The position numbers were made by a program, and so were the translations under genes. A DNA stretch of 64,000 nt from Acerihabitans arboris (GTDB lineage Bacteria > Pseudomonadota > Gammaproteobacteria > Enterobacterales > Enterobacteriaceae). Positions within the stretch are counted from its first letter, which is position 1; the number at the start of each line of letters is the position of its first letter. The stretch spans positions 186,001-250,000 of the forward strand of contig NZ_WUBS01000008.1 in NCBI RefSeq assembly GCF_010131535.1. Direction: 5' to 3'. Below are positions 34,117-45,300 of the stretch, in pieces. The notes below the pieces were generated by a model, which was not told the origin of the DNA, ran no database searches, and saw only the letters and a list, made by a program, of their open reading frames with translations.

Positions 34117-35241
34117 ATGATGTCAATGAAATTGATAAGAACTCCGCTTTCCGCCCTGCTTATCGGTTGCCTGGGCGCGGCCTTTTCCGCCCATGCCGAT
34201 ATTGTTATCGGCGTCGCCGGACCGTTTTCCGGACCCAATGCCACCTATGGCGATCAATACTGGCGCGGCGCGTCCCAGGCGGCCGCGGATATTAACGCCG
34301 CCGGCGGCATCAAAGGGGAAAAAATTACCCTGGTCCAGGGGGATGACGCCTGCGAACCCAAGCAGGCGGTGGCGGTGGCCAACCGCCTGGTGGACCAGGA
34401 GCACGTCAAGGCGGTGATTGGCCATTTCTGCTCTTCCTCCACCATGCCGGCGTCGGAAGTCTATGACGAGGCCGGCATTATCGCCATCACCCCCGGTTCC
34501 ACCAATCCGCAGATCACCGAGCGCGGCCAGACCGCCATGTTCCGCATGTGCGGCCGCGACGACCAGCAGGGATTGATTGCCAGCAACTACATTATCGATA
34601 AGCTGAAGGCTAAAAAAGTGGCCATCATCCATGACAAAGACACCTACGGCCAGGGCCTGGCGGATGCCACCAAGTCGGAGCTGAATAAACGCGGCGTTAA
34701 AGAGGTGATGTACGAAGGCCTGTCGCGCGGTGAAAAAGACTTCAACGCCCTGGTGACCAAAATCCGCTCGCTGGATCCGGACGTGGTCTACTTCGGCGGA
34801 TGCCATCCCGAGGCCGGCCCGCTGGTGCGCCAGATGCGCGAGCAGGGCGTAACCGCCAAATTCTTCTCCGGCGATTGCGTCGTCACCAGCGAACTGGTTA
34901 CCGCCGCCGGCGGCCCGCAGTATACCAACGGCGTATTGATGACCTTCGGCAAGGATCCGCGCGTGATCCCCGAAGGCAAAACGGTGATTGAAAAATTCCG
35001 CGCCAACAAGTTTGAACCGGAAGGCTACACCCTTTATTCCTATGCGTCGGTACAGGCCATCGCCGCGGCGTTTAACGCCGTCGGCGGCGGCGACTCCGCC
35101 AAGGCCAGCGCCTGGCTGAAAGCCAACAGCGTGGATACGGTGATGGGCAAAAAGGCCTGGGACAGCAAAGGGGACCTGAAGGTATCCGATTATGTGGTCT
35201 ATCAATGGGACGACCAGGGCAAATACCACGAAATACCGTAA
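34117..35241 (+). CDS. Branched-chain/hydrophobic amino-acid-type ABC binding protein (LivJ/LivK family)
   Basis: 374 residues. Signal peptide about 1-27 (LLIGCLGAAFSAHA-D). Mature start DIVIGVAGPFSGPNATYGDQ, then GDDACEPKQAVAVANRLVDQ, VIGHFCSSSTMPASEVYDEA with the family disulphide cysteines, and GYTLYSYASVQAIAAAFNAV. Preceded by AAAGGAACCAG. First gene of a five-gene HAAT transporter under its own sigma-54 promoter, directly downstream of dgcN-dat. The ligand may thus be a D-amino acid or a broad range of amino acids rather than leucine. Confidence 0.93.
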   Translation: MMSMKLIRTPLSALLIGCLGAAFSAHADIVIGVAGPFSGPNATYGDQYWRGASQAAADINAAGGIKGEKITLVQGDDACEPKQAVAVANRLVDQEHVKAVIGHFCSSSTMPASEVYDEAGIIAITPGSTNPQITERGQTAMFRMCGRDDQQGLIASNYIIDKLKAKKVAIIHDKDTYGQGLADATKSELNKRGVKEVMYEGLSRGEKDFNALVTKIRSLDPDVVYFGGCHPEAGPLVRQMREQGVTAKFFSGDCVVTSELVTAAGGPQYTNGVLMTFGKDPRVIPEGKTVIEKFRANKFEPEGYTLYSYASVQAIAAAFNAVGGGDSAKASAWLKANSVDTVMGKKAWDSKGDLKVSDYVVYQWDDQGKYHEIP

Positions 35242-35438
35242 TTCCCCGGCAGGCTTAGGGTGACGCCTACAGGCCAATCCATGGCCCGGCTTACGGGGAT
35301 GCCCACGGGCATGCGCCGTAACCGGGCAGGGAGAAATGCCATGTTTCCTCAGGTTGCAAATTTCCCGCGCGCCGTGCGGATGTCGATTAGCCGTGCGGCC
35401 GCCGGGCGGCCTGTTAAACCAGACGAGACTGCTTATTT

Positions 35439-36353
35439 ATGGATTCTACCTTCCTGCAACAGATGTTCAACGGCCTGACGCTGGGCTCCGTCTACGGTTT
35501 AATCGCCATCGGCTACACCATGGTGTACGGCATTATCGGCATGATCAACTTCGCCCACGGCGAGGTGTATATGATCTCCGCCTATCTGTGCGCCATCGGG
35601 TTGGCGCTGCTGTCCTTTTTCGGCCTGCATTCGTTTCCGCTGCTGATCCTCGGCACCCTGGTGTTTACCATCGTGGTCACCGGCGTCTACGGCTGGGTTA
35701 TCGAGCGCATCGCCTACCGGCCGCTGCGCAACTCCACCCGTCTGGCGCCGCTGATTTCCGCCATCGGCATGTCGCTTATCCTGCAAAACTATGCGCAAAT
35801 CAGCCAGGGGCCGCGCCAGCAGGGTATTCCCACCATGCTGGACGGGGTGTTCCGGTTCCATATCGGCGAAAGTTTTGTCCAGCTCACCTACACCAAGGTC
35901 TTTATCCTGGCGGCTTCGCTGATCGGCATGCTGGCGCTGACCTATATTATCGGCCACACCAAACTCGGCCGCATGTGCCGGGCCACCCAGCAGGACCGCA
36001 AGATGGCCTCGATTCTCGGCATCAATACCGACCGCATCATCTCCTGGGTATTTGTTATCGGCGCCGCCATGGCGGGTTTGGCCGGGGTATTGATTACCAT
36101 GAACTACGGCACCTTTGATTTTTATGCCGGTTTTATCATCGGCATCAAGGCGTTCACCGCCGCGGTGCTGGGCGGCATCGGCTCGCTGCCTGGCGCCATG
36201 CTGGGCGGCCTGATCCTGGGCGTTGCCGAGGCGCAGTTTTCCGGCATGGTAAATTCCGATTATAAAGACGTGTTTTCGTTTTCATTACTGGTGGTCATTC
36301 TTATTTTTCGCCCGCAGGGTCTGCTGGGCCGCCCGCTGGTGGCTAAGGTATAA
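35439..36353 (+). CDS. livH: HAAT permease LivH-like
   Basis: 304-residue permease with eight or nine helices: QQMFNGLTLGSVYGLIAIGY, YGIIGMINFAHGEVYMISAY, ISAIGMSLILQNYAQ, FIIGIKAFTAAVLGGIGSLP. Matches LivH over its whole length. A 197-bp gap to the binding-protein gene contains no convincing gene. The ATG lacks a strong ribosome site, but homology starts here. Confidence 0.93.
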   Translation: MDSTFLQQMFNGLTLGSVYGLIAIGYTMVYGIIGMINFAHGEVYMISAYLCAIGLALLSFFGLHSFPLLILGTLVFTIVVTGVYGWVIERIAYRPLRNSTRLAPLISAIGMSLILQNYAQISQGPRQQGIPTMLDGVFRFHIGESFVQLTYTKVFILAASLIGMLALTYIIGHTKLGRMCRATQQDRKMASILGINTDRIISWVFVIGAAMAGLAGVLITMNYGTFDFYAGFIIGIKAFTAAVLGGIGSLPGAMLGGLILGVAEAQFSGMVNSDYKDVFSFSLLVVILIFRPQGLLGRPLVAKV

Positions 36354-36364
36354 AGGGAGAAATA

Positions 36365-37776
36365 ATGTCGCAACCCACTGCTCCATCCTCCCCCGGGGCG
36401 CTCCCGCCGGATTCCCAATTGCCGGGGGCCTCCGCGCCAGGGCCAAAATTGCCCGGGACGCAACCCCCGCCGCCGGCCACCAGGCCGCCTTCCGGTGCTC
36501 AGCGCGCCGCGCCCGGCGCGCTGGATATCCGCCAATGCCTGCTGGATGCGGTGCTGGCCGGGCTTATCGCGCTTATCGTTTTCGGCCCGGTGGTGGGCGT
36601 GGTGCTGGACGGCTACAGTTTTAATTTCCACGCCCCGCGCCTGGCCTGGATCATACTGGCGGTGATGGTCGGGCGCTTTGCCTTCAGCCTGTTTTTGCAG
36701 ACCGGTCCGGGGCTGCGCTTTGCGCAGCGTTTTAACGCCGACAGCGGCGGCGTCTATGTCCGCCCGGCCGGGTATAAAAGCCGCCTGCGCTGGATTATTC
36801 CATTGATCCTGATCCTGGCGGCGCTGTTTCCCTTTGTCGCCACCAAATACCTGCTGACCGTGGCGATCCTCGGCCTGATCTATGTGCTGCTGGGGCTGGG
36901 GCTGAATATCGTGGTCGGTCTGGCCGGGCTGCTCGACCTGGGCTACGTGGCGTTTTACGCCATCGGCGCCTACGGGCTGGCGCTGGGGTATGAATATCTC
37001 GGCCTGGGGTTCTGGTCCATGCTGCCGCTGGCGGCGATCGTGGCGGGACTGGCCGGGGCGTTATTGGGCTTTCCGGTGCTGCGCATGCACGGCGATTACC
37101 TGGCGATCGTTACCCTGGGTTTTGGCGAGATTATCCGGCTGATCTTAAACAATTGGCTGGCGTTTACCGGCGGCCCCAACGGCGTCTCGGTGCCCTCGCC
37201 GACCTTTTTCGGCCTGGAGTTCGGCCGTCGGGCCAGGGAGGGCGGGGTGCCTGTCCATGAGTTCCTGAATATTACCTATAACCCCAACCTGAAGTTTATC
37301 TTTATCTACGGCGTGCTGATTTTAGTGGTGCTGCTGGTGCTGTATATCAAGCACCGCCTGACGCGCATGCCCATCGGCCGCGCCTGGGAGGCGCTGCGCG
37401 AGGATGAAATCGCCTGCCGCGCCATGGGGCTGAACCACGTGCTGGTCAAGCTGTCGGCCTTTACCCTTGGCGCCTCCACCGCCGGCATCGCCGGGGTGTT
37501 TTTCGCCACCTACCAGGGATTTGTCAATCCTACCTCGTTTACCTTTTTTGAGTCGGCGCTGATCCTGGCCATCGTGGTGCTGGGCGGCATGGGATCCACC
37601 ATCGGCGTGGTGATCGCCGCCTTTGTGCTCACCGTCGCTCCCGAGCTGCTGCGCAGCTTTGCCGAGTACCGGGTGCTATTGTTCGGCATCCTGATGGTGG
37701 CGATGATGATCTGGCGGCCGCGCGGGCTGATCCGCATCAGCCGCGCCGGTTTTGCCGCCCGCAAGGGGGTGGCGCC

Positions 37777-37780
<4 letters not shown>
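36365..37780 (+). CDS. livM: HAAT permease LivM-like with Pro-rich N-terminal extension
   Basis: 471 residues against about 425 for E. coli LivM. The excess is an N-terminal low-complexity tract (about 2-50) of Pro, Ala, Gly and Ser. The first membrane helix starts near residue 60 (CLLDAVLAGLIALIVFGPVV) and the permease core is standard: GLGLNIVVGLAGLLDLGYVA, YLAIVTLGFGEIIRLILNNW, ALREDEIACRAMGLNHV. The AGGGAGAAATA leader supports the start at 36365. Overlaps livG by 4 bases. Confidence 0.92.
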
Positions 37781-38660
<880 letters not shown>

Positions 38661-38664
<4 letters not shown>

Positions 38665-39422
38665 TATTCCCTGGGACCTCCCCGGTATCTCCCCCTGAAA
38701 ACCCGGTCAATCGCCCGTTGCTGGAGTTTCGCGCGGTGGACGTGTTCTATGGCCCGATCCAGGCGCTGCAACAGGTCTCGCTGCATGTTAGCGAAGGGGA
38801 AACGGTGGCATTGATCGGCGCCAACGGCGCGGGCAAATCCACGCTGCTGATGTCGATTTTCGGCCAGCCGCGCATCAGCGCCGGCCAGATTTTGTTTCGC
38901 GCCGAGGACATCAGCCGCAAATCCACCCATTTTATCGCCGCCAACGGCATTGCCCAGTCGCCGGAGGGGCGGCGGGTATTCCCGGATATGACGGTGGAGG
39001 AAAACCTGCTGATGGGCACTATTCCCATCGGCAATCGTTATCAAGCCGGAGACCTGCTGCGCATGTTCGATCTGTTCCCACGCCTGAAGGAGCGTCGCCA
39101 CCAGCGCGCCATGACGCTCTCCGGCGGCGAGCAGCAGATGCTGGCCATTGCGCGCGCGCTGATGAGCCGGCCGAAATTATTGCTGCTTGACGAACCCAGC
39201 CTGGGACTGGCGCCGCTTATCGTCAAACAGATTTTCCAGATCCTGCGCGAGCTGGCGCAGGGCGGCATGACGATCTTTTTGGTGGAGCAAAATGCCCACC
39301 ACGCGCTGAAACTCTCGGATCGGGGTTATGTGATGGTTAACGGGCAGATACGGTTAAGCGGCAGCGGCGCGGAGCTATTGGGCAACCAGGAGGTGCGCAA
39401 GGCGTATCTGGGGGGGATTTAG
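38661..39422 (+). CDS. livF: HAAT ATPase LivF-like
   Basis: 253 residues: Walker A GANGAGKST, SPEGRRVFPDMTVEENLLMG, signature LSGGEQQMLAIARAL, Walker B LLLLDEPSLGLAP, VEQNAHHALKLSDRGYV. The first ~18 residues (Pro/Ser-rich) precede the homologous core, so a slightly later start cannot be excluded. Last gene of the operon. Confidence 0.93.
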
Positions 39423-39493
39423 CCATCAACGTTGAAATAATGACCTGCCTGGGCGCAAAGGGGTTTAGCAAGGCAAAACGGTATCGGTCGGAT

Positions 39494-39527
39494 AAAAAAG
39501 AGATGATGGGCACAAGCCCATCATCTC
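39494..39527 (-). terminator. Rho-independent terminator for the minus-strand Ig-like gene
   Basis: Perfect 12-bp stem GAGATGATGGGC / GCCCATCATCTC with loop ACAA at 39500-39527. Read on the minus strand it is followed by a run of six T (39499-39494). It ends the minus-strand cluster and faces the livF end, so may serve both. Confidence 0.85.
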
Positions 39528-39594
39528 GTGGCGCGCCGGGTCGAAAAACTAAGCGTTATTGCCGCTCAGCCCCCATGCGACCGAACGCCGGCTT

Positions 39595-40806
39595 TTAATA
39601 CCTTGATTTCCTTGGGTTATGATCATAATCATGATTGTATTCATCACGGCAGCCGCAATAATCATCCTCTAATTCCAAAACCCCGCCGGGCGGCACCGTG
39701 TCGATGCTGACACCCCGGGTCGCCGATGTTTCCAGCCCACCCGCCGCTCTTTGGATCTGATACCTTATTCTTCCGACGTAGCCATTCAACCCGTCGAAGT
39801 CTGCTGCTGTTAATGGAAAGCCAGTGGGCAATATTGCCGTTGCGCCATTCACAACCGTAATTGTCTTATACAATACTGGATTTTGACCAGCGGTAAAAAC
39901 ATCTACAAAAATAGATAACAAATCACCTGTAGCGAGGGTGACCGTGTTGGGAATTGTTATAAATATACCTGCAGCTAAAAATTCAACGTTAAACACCCAC
40001 GCCGCAAGAGGCAGCCAGTCCGGCTGCGGTAACGTCGGCGGGCTGAGTTGGCTGCCCGACACTGTCGCGATTTGGCCAGGAGAGGAGACCGCGCTACCGA
40101 GATTGGTTCCTTCAGCAAAGGTTATAAAGAAGTCATGGGCTCCGTTGGAAAAGGTTTCATTCGGTTTGAACAAAGCTGATGATAAATCAACAACAAATTG
40201 TCCGTTTGGTACTTGGCTTCTGAATTTCTGGAAAGGAGTGGTTCCAGGACGCCAATAAAAACTAACCCTATCACCATCCTGGTTTCCGCCTAAACTATCG
40301 TTATCGGGAAAAAACACTAATGCCGCCGGTCCCGCTGCAATTTGACCCGCGTTGATTGTGTAATTATCGGTGCCCGTAATTGGAGTTGCATTTATCAACT
40401 GTATCGGTGGGAAACGGATGGCTACGGGCGCCGGAGCGACAGAGGCGCTGTCTCCAGGAATGTCGGCGGTAAAAAAAATGGGTTTATAGTCAGGAATCAG
40501 CGGATAAATAATATGGGGATAGGTTACTTCGGTTTCCGCCACGCCCGCTTCATTGGTTTTTACCGCATTATGCTTGATTTTAGCATGGGGATTATCGCAG
40601 CTGAACTTTACCGTTACGCAAGGTACCGGCACCCCGGTTGCGCAGTCCGTAACTACGGCGGTTAATATGGAAGTGTCATCTTTTGGTGTTTCATCATAAT
40701 CTTGCGGCCTTTCACAGGGATCGCGCGGCCCTTCACAAGGATCGCAAGGGTTATGGTATTTCGCCTTGGGAGAACTTATGACGGTGATGATATTATGTTT
40801 TTGCAT
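39595..40806 (-). CDS. Leaderless Ig-like protein with Cys-rich N-terminus (cluster protein 6)
   Basis: 403 residues; no signal peptide or membrane helix. Residues about 19-44 hold a Cys/Pro/Asp tract (NPCDPCEGPRDPCERPQDYD). A Big-1 (invasin-type Ig) domain follows at about 46-145 (LTAVVTDCATGVPVPCVTVK, TNEAGVAETEV). Then two copies of another beta-rich domain, the second running from PPTLPQPDWLPLAAWVF through GDLLSIFVDVF to YVGRIRYQIQ. The tail (DDYCGCRDEYNHDYDHN) is rich in Asp, Tyr, His and Cys. Start 40806 has AGAGGG upstream; a 15-residue longer frame lacks one. Architecture matches the 41017-42033 protein. Function unknown; surface or host contact is a guess. Confidence 0.75.
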   Translation of the reverse strand: MQKHNIITVISSPKAKYHNPCDPCEGPRDPCERPQDYDETPKDDTSILTAVVTDCATGVPVPCVTVKFSCDNPHAKIKHNAVKTNEAGVAETEVTYPHIIYPLIPDYKPIFFTADIPGDSASVAPAPVAIRFPPIQLINATPITGTDNYTINAGQIAAGPAALVFFPDNDSLGGNQDGDRVSFYWRPGTTPFQKFRSQVPNGQFVVDLSSALFKPNETFSNGAHDFFITFAEGTNLGSAVSSPGQIATVSGSQLSPPTLPQPDWLPLAAWVFNVEFLAAGIFITIPNTVTLATGDLLSIFVDVFTAGQNPVLYKTITVVNGATAILPTGFPLTAADFDGLNGYVGRIRYQIQRAAGGLETSATRGVSIDTVPPGGVLELEDDYCGCRDEYNHDYDHNPRKSRY

Positions 40807-41016
40807 AATAAACCCTCTGAAGATAGGAAAAAACAGGAATTTTTCTTGCAATCATATTGTTTATTTAATTGAGTTTTTTATCAATTGTCTTATTTGCCAT
40901 GTTGTCTATCAAATTAAAACATTAATTACAATTTCGATATTTACCTAGTGCCAAGATTTAAATAACATCATCCTATAGCTTTGATATCATACAATCTTGC
41001 CTTGCATTAACTCTTT

Positions 41017-42033
41017 TTACCTTGAGCGTGGAGTTGTGTCAATTATCGTTCTAGTTAACCAAGACCGATGTATAACCTCTTCGCGATCATTTAAGATCGT
41101 ATAATAAAAATCTCCATTCACCCCATCGTAACCCTGTAAGTCTTTTAACGGAATTTTTACCTGGATACCATGTTGATGGTCCACCTTTCCCTGCTCTAAT
41201 AAGATATGATTAAGCAGAGTACCGTCAAAGGTCGCCGTATCCAGATATACTTGATAATAATCCTCACTGGAAATTTCGGGCTGATCGTCCGGGATGGCGA
41301 TCGTTATGCCCGCTATGGCCGCCGGCAGGTTGATCACGCCATACAGGCAGTCCGGCAATAGCGTGGGGGCTAATAATGTTGGCTTGTGCATCTTATTCAG
41401 GCTGACTTTGATATCGACCGGCTGGGAAAATACCTTATTTGCGGCATTATCCATGACTTTATAATAAACCCGGTAACTACCGTTGGTTAAAGAACCCTGG
41501 TTGCCGAATAGCTGTTGAATATCCACTACCCAGGGGAAGTTGACGCCGTTATAAGCTCGCTCTACGCTTTTACTGCCCCAGAACAACTGATAAACATATC
41601 CCGGGATGCTTTCAGCCAAAGGCAAAATAATAGCCTGCACACCCGCCGCCGCGCTGTGTTCATCAATAATATTGCCATTGACCAGATTGGTGATATATAT
41701 TGGAAATAATTCTTTATTATAGAAAAACAGATCCAATGCGGCGCAGTCGCCCGCAATGTTGGCCGTTACCGGGATTAGGGCATTATGCGCAAATTTGCCA
41801 CCAGGTAAATCATCAAATTCGATGGTGGTTTTCGCCTGGCCCAAACGATCGGTTCTGGCGGAGCGTTTAATGGGTTCGTCATGGGATAAGCCTATAGAAA
41901 ATGTTACAGGTAAATTAGGTACCGGTTCATCCGTGGAACTGTCCCACACCCTGGCCGTCAACGTCGGCGGCTTGAGCGCGCCCTCCCACGGCTGGAATTG
42001 TGGGGTGGCGGTAATGGAAATATGATTAGGCAT
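41017..42033 (-). CDS. Leaderless Ig-like protein (cluster protein 5)
   Basis: 338 residues, no signal peptide. N-terminal Big-1-like domain about 1-110 (TLTARVWDSSTDEPVPNLPV, TDRLGQAKTTIEF). The next unit, about 110-215, ends GSYRVYYKVMDNAANKVFSQ, and a last unit, about 218-335, has APTLLPDCL, AIAGITIAIPDDQ and YDGVNGDFYYTI. These last two correspond to the paired domains of the 39595-40806 protein, and both proteins end with a similar IDT-P motif, so the two genes are paralogues. AGGGAG ribosome site. Probably a separate transcript or the tail of the invasin transcript: a bidirectional terminator lies between. Confidence 0.72.
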   Translation of the reverse strand: MPNHISITATPQFQPWEGALKPPTLTARVWDSSTDEPVPNLPVTFSIGLSHDEPIKRSARTDRLGQAKTTIEFDDLPGGKFAHNALIPVTANIAGDCAALDLFFYNKELFPIYITNLVNGNIIDEHSAAAGVQAIILPLAESIPGYVYQLFWGSKSVERAYNGVNFPWVVDIQQLFGNQGSLTNGSYRVYYKVMDNAANKVFSQPVDIKVSLNKMHKPTLLAPTLLPDCLYGVINLPAAIAGITIAIPDDQPEISSEDYYQVYLDTATFDGTLLNHILLEQGKVDHQHGIQVKIPLKDLQGYDGVNGDFYYTILNDREEVIHRSWLTRTIIDTTPRSR

Positions 42034-42276
42034 GTTAACTCCCTTGGTGGATTTAGGGCCTGGCTATATTTTTATCCATGGAATTACCTTAAAACATGTA
42101 CCGAGGGATGCAATGCCTATTTTTAGGTGGAATTATTCAAAAAAAGAAATTTGCAGCAGGAGCAGTATTGTCTTTTGCCCATTAAGCCATTGTTCGTAGA
42201 TGGATACTTCGCAGTTGCGCTCATATTATTGCTTTTTTTTTGCTGTCGGTTATTAGCATCGCCTGGATAACCACGT

Positions 42277-42309
42277 AAAAACGAACCCCACGAAATGGGG
42301 TTCGTTTGC
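42277..42309 (-). terminator. Terminator after the invasin-type gene, possibly bidirectional
   Basis: ACGAACCCCA (42281-42290) and TGGGGTTCGT (42296-42305) with loop CGAAA. On the minus strand a run of T follows (42280-42277). The A/T flanks make it usable in both directions. The 42034-42334 interval contains nothing else recognised. Confidence 0.85.
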
Positions 42310-42334
42310 TATCACAGGATGTATTATAACGTGG

Positions 42335-45300
42335 TCAATAGAATCTAAGCCTATCTGCGGGGTCGGGCGGAATATTACTAAGATTCCCATTGCCCTCATT
42401 GACGTTTAGCAAGGTGACGATAAAGTATACGTTCTCTCCCGGTCCGGCGCTGGTTGACGAGAGATTCGCAGTTCCTGCAGGAGTGGTTATAAGATTGCCG
42501 GGTGAAACGGCAGCGGTAAATGGGCTCAGGGGAGAGGTGGGGTCTGTCGTAGTCGTTTGCATCATCTGAACGTTTATCTGCGTGTCACCGATAGGCGTGC
42601 GTCTTACCTTTGAAAGAATGGTTACGGTTCCACTTACCACAGCCCCGGAACCGTACGCCGCCGCGGGAACGATTATAGCCACATCTATGTCGGGTATGGT
42701 AAACCTACTGTCCGTATTGGTCATTGAATCCCCGTCCACCGCGGTGGCCCGAATGGTAAGGGTTTCCGCCAGGGTATAGGTATAGCGGATGGTGATATTG
42801 CCGTTGGCATCGGTCCTGGCGCCCGCCGGGCTGGTTACCCTGAAGGTTCCGGCGGCGCCAACCGCCTCCAGGTTGACCTCGACATTACCGGCAGCGGCTC
42901 CCGCCGCATTCACCACGTGGACCACCGCCTCGTTTTCTTCTTCGCCATTGGCGGTGGCGTCATTTAACGGCACCGCGATGCTGTTTATAAAGATATTCGT
43001 GGTAAAGGTCACGTTTACCGCGTCAGTGCTGCCGTTGTCCAGTCTGGCGGTAACCAGGCTGGGGCCGACGGTGTCGCTGATGAGGTTAAGCGTCGCCACG
43101 CCCGCGCCGTTGGTCGGCAGCGTAACCGTCGCCGGGCTGGCATTATTGGTGGTGGTGAAGGTGACCTCCATGCCCGGCAACAGCTGGTTAGCCGCGTTGC
43201 GTACCTCCACCATGACCGTATTGGCGGTGCCGCCGTCGGCCGGCGAATTATCCGTGGTGGCCTGGATAAGGACAATGCGCGCCGTGGTGGTGTCCAGCGT
43301 AAAGGTGGTGTCCACCGTTTTGGTGCTGCCGTTTAGCCTTAGCGTGGCGATAACGGGGCTGAGGCCTGGAACCATATTGGTCAGGGTAACGGCGGCATGC
43401 CCCTGGTCATCGGTTAAGCCGCCGTTCACCGGCGCGAAGACCGCCGTGCCGCCCGGGGGATTGGTGAAATCGACGGTTTGGTTAACCAGCGGATTGCCGA
43501 AGGCGTCGGTGACGGTCGCCACCACCCGGATGCTGTCGTTGCCGTTGGCGATAACACTCGTTGGCCCGTCAATATTCAACAGCGTGATGCTCGCGGTGGC
43601 CGGATCGGCGTGGAACACGGGGTCGACGAATTGGGTGCTGCGGTTATCCAGCGTGGCGGTTACCCTTATGGGGCCGGCCTTGGTGCTTTTCAGGGTGGCG
43701 GTGGCAAAGCCGTTTTCATCGGTAATATCGTTAACCGTTACCAGGGCGGCGCCGCTGGCCACGGTAAAGGTTACCTTTTGCCCGGGGATGGCATTGCCAT
43801 TGGCGTCGGTGACCCTGGCGCGCACCTCGTTGGTGGCGGAGTCGTTAGCGAGGGCATCGTTATGGATGATTTCCAGGTTGCCGGCGGCAATGCGCGCGGA
43901 GTCGGTATCCGGGATAAAGGTGACGTCTTTCTGCCGGCTGCTATGGTTGCTGGCAAGCTCGGCGGTCACGGTGCTGGGGCCCGCCTTGAGACTTGTCAGG
44001 GTGGCGCTGGCGACGCCGTCCGGGCCGGTGGTGCCGATGACCGTGGTGACGACCGCATCGTTGGTGGCGGTAAAGATCACCTGCTGGCCGGCAAGGCGGT
44101 TGCCGTGCGCGTCGGTCACTATGGCTTCCACCTTATTGGTGGAACTGCCGTTGGCAAAGGCCCGGTCTTCAACGACTATCAGGTTGCCCTCGGCAACTTG
44201 GGCGGTGGCGCTGTCGGCGATAAAGGTGGCGTCCACCGTGCGGCTGTTGCCGTTCAGGGTGGCGGTGACCACGCTGGTGCCGGCGGTAAGGCTGGTCAGG
44301 GTGGCGGTGGCCAGCCCGTCGGCGCCGGTGGTGCCGATAACCGTGGTAATGACGGCGTTATTGGAAGCGCTGAAGGTGACGGTTTGTCCGGCCACCGGGT
44401 TGCCGCTGGCGTCGGTGACCAGGGCCGATACATTGATGACGTCAATATTATTGGCCCGGGCGGGGCTGTTTTCCAGCCGCAGGTTGGCGGCGGTTAACTG
44501 CGCCGCCGCCGGCTGGACTTCGATACGGGTGGTGGCGCGGTTGGACGAGTTGTTCCTGATATCAAAGGCGATGGCGCTGATTTCATAAATATTGGCGTCG
44601 CCGCCGTTCATTTTATAGGGCGGGAAGGTAATTGCCAGGACATTCTGCCCCACCTGGCTGACGGAACCGCCCGCCGCGGCCAGCGCGGCGGTGTCCCACT
44701 CTATGCGGTCCAGGCCGTATTTGGTGGTGACCTGGGCGGTAATGGCGCCGTTATCGCCGGCATGGCCGATAAGCAGCTCGGGCAGCCGGAGCCTGATGAC
44801 CTGCTGTTTCTGGTACTCAAGCACGATATCGTTGTTGCGATCGACCAGATCGTAGCGGGTGCCGGCCAGGGTACGCGTCGCCGCCACCGCCGCCGGGTCG
44901 ATTTGCGACTGCCAGGAGTCACCCAGCCGGTAGTTCAGCTGCAGGTTAATGGTGGTGTCGCTGACGCTGCCTTTGCCCTGGCGGAAATCGGCGCCGATGG
45001 TCACCAGGTTGACCGGGGTATAGTTGATGCCCATGGTGACCGCGTAGGGATCTTTCTGCAGGTTGTCCTTGCCGAACAGCGCCACCTGGTCGCCGCGGTA
45101 CTGTTCATACACCAGCCTGCCGCCCAACTGCGGATAGGCGGGCAGGTAGGCTTCGGCCCTGAGATCATAACCGTTGGCCGGGCGTTCATTATAATCATCG
45201 AAATCCCGCGACTGATGCCAGTCGCTGAGCCGGAAATAATTATTGGCCGAGAGCTTCAGGTAATCGCGCCACGCCTCCAATCCCATGCCCATACGGCGGT

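Noticed and set aside
34123-35277. 384-codon minus-strand open frame
   Set aside because: Antisense to the LivK-like gene, whose signal peptide, ribosome site and homology are clear.
43000-44500. Periodic similarity that might be a DNA repeat array
   Set aside because: It reflects repeated Big-1 protein domains of about 100 codons with diverged DNA, not CRISPR or satellite repeats.
42789-44588. 599-codon open frame on the plus strand
   Set aside because: Exactly antisense to the invasin Big-1 repeats; its Val/Ser/Ala/Leu-rich product is the mirror of GC-biased Thr/Asn/Ala codons and has no ribosome site.
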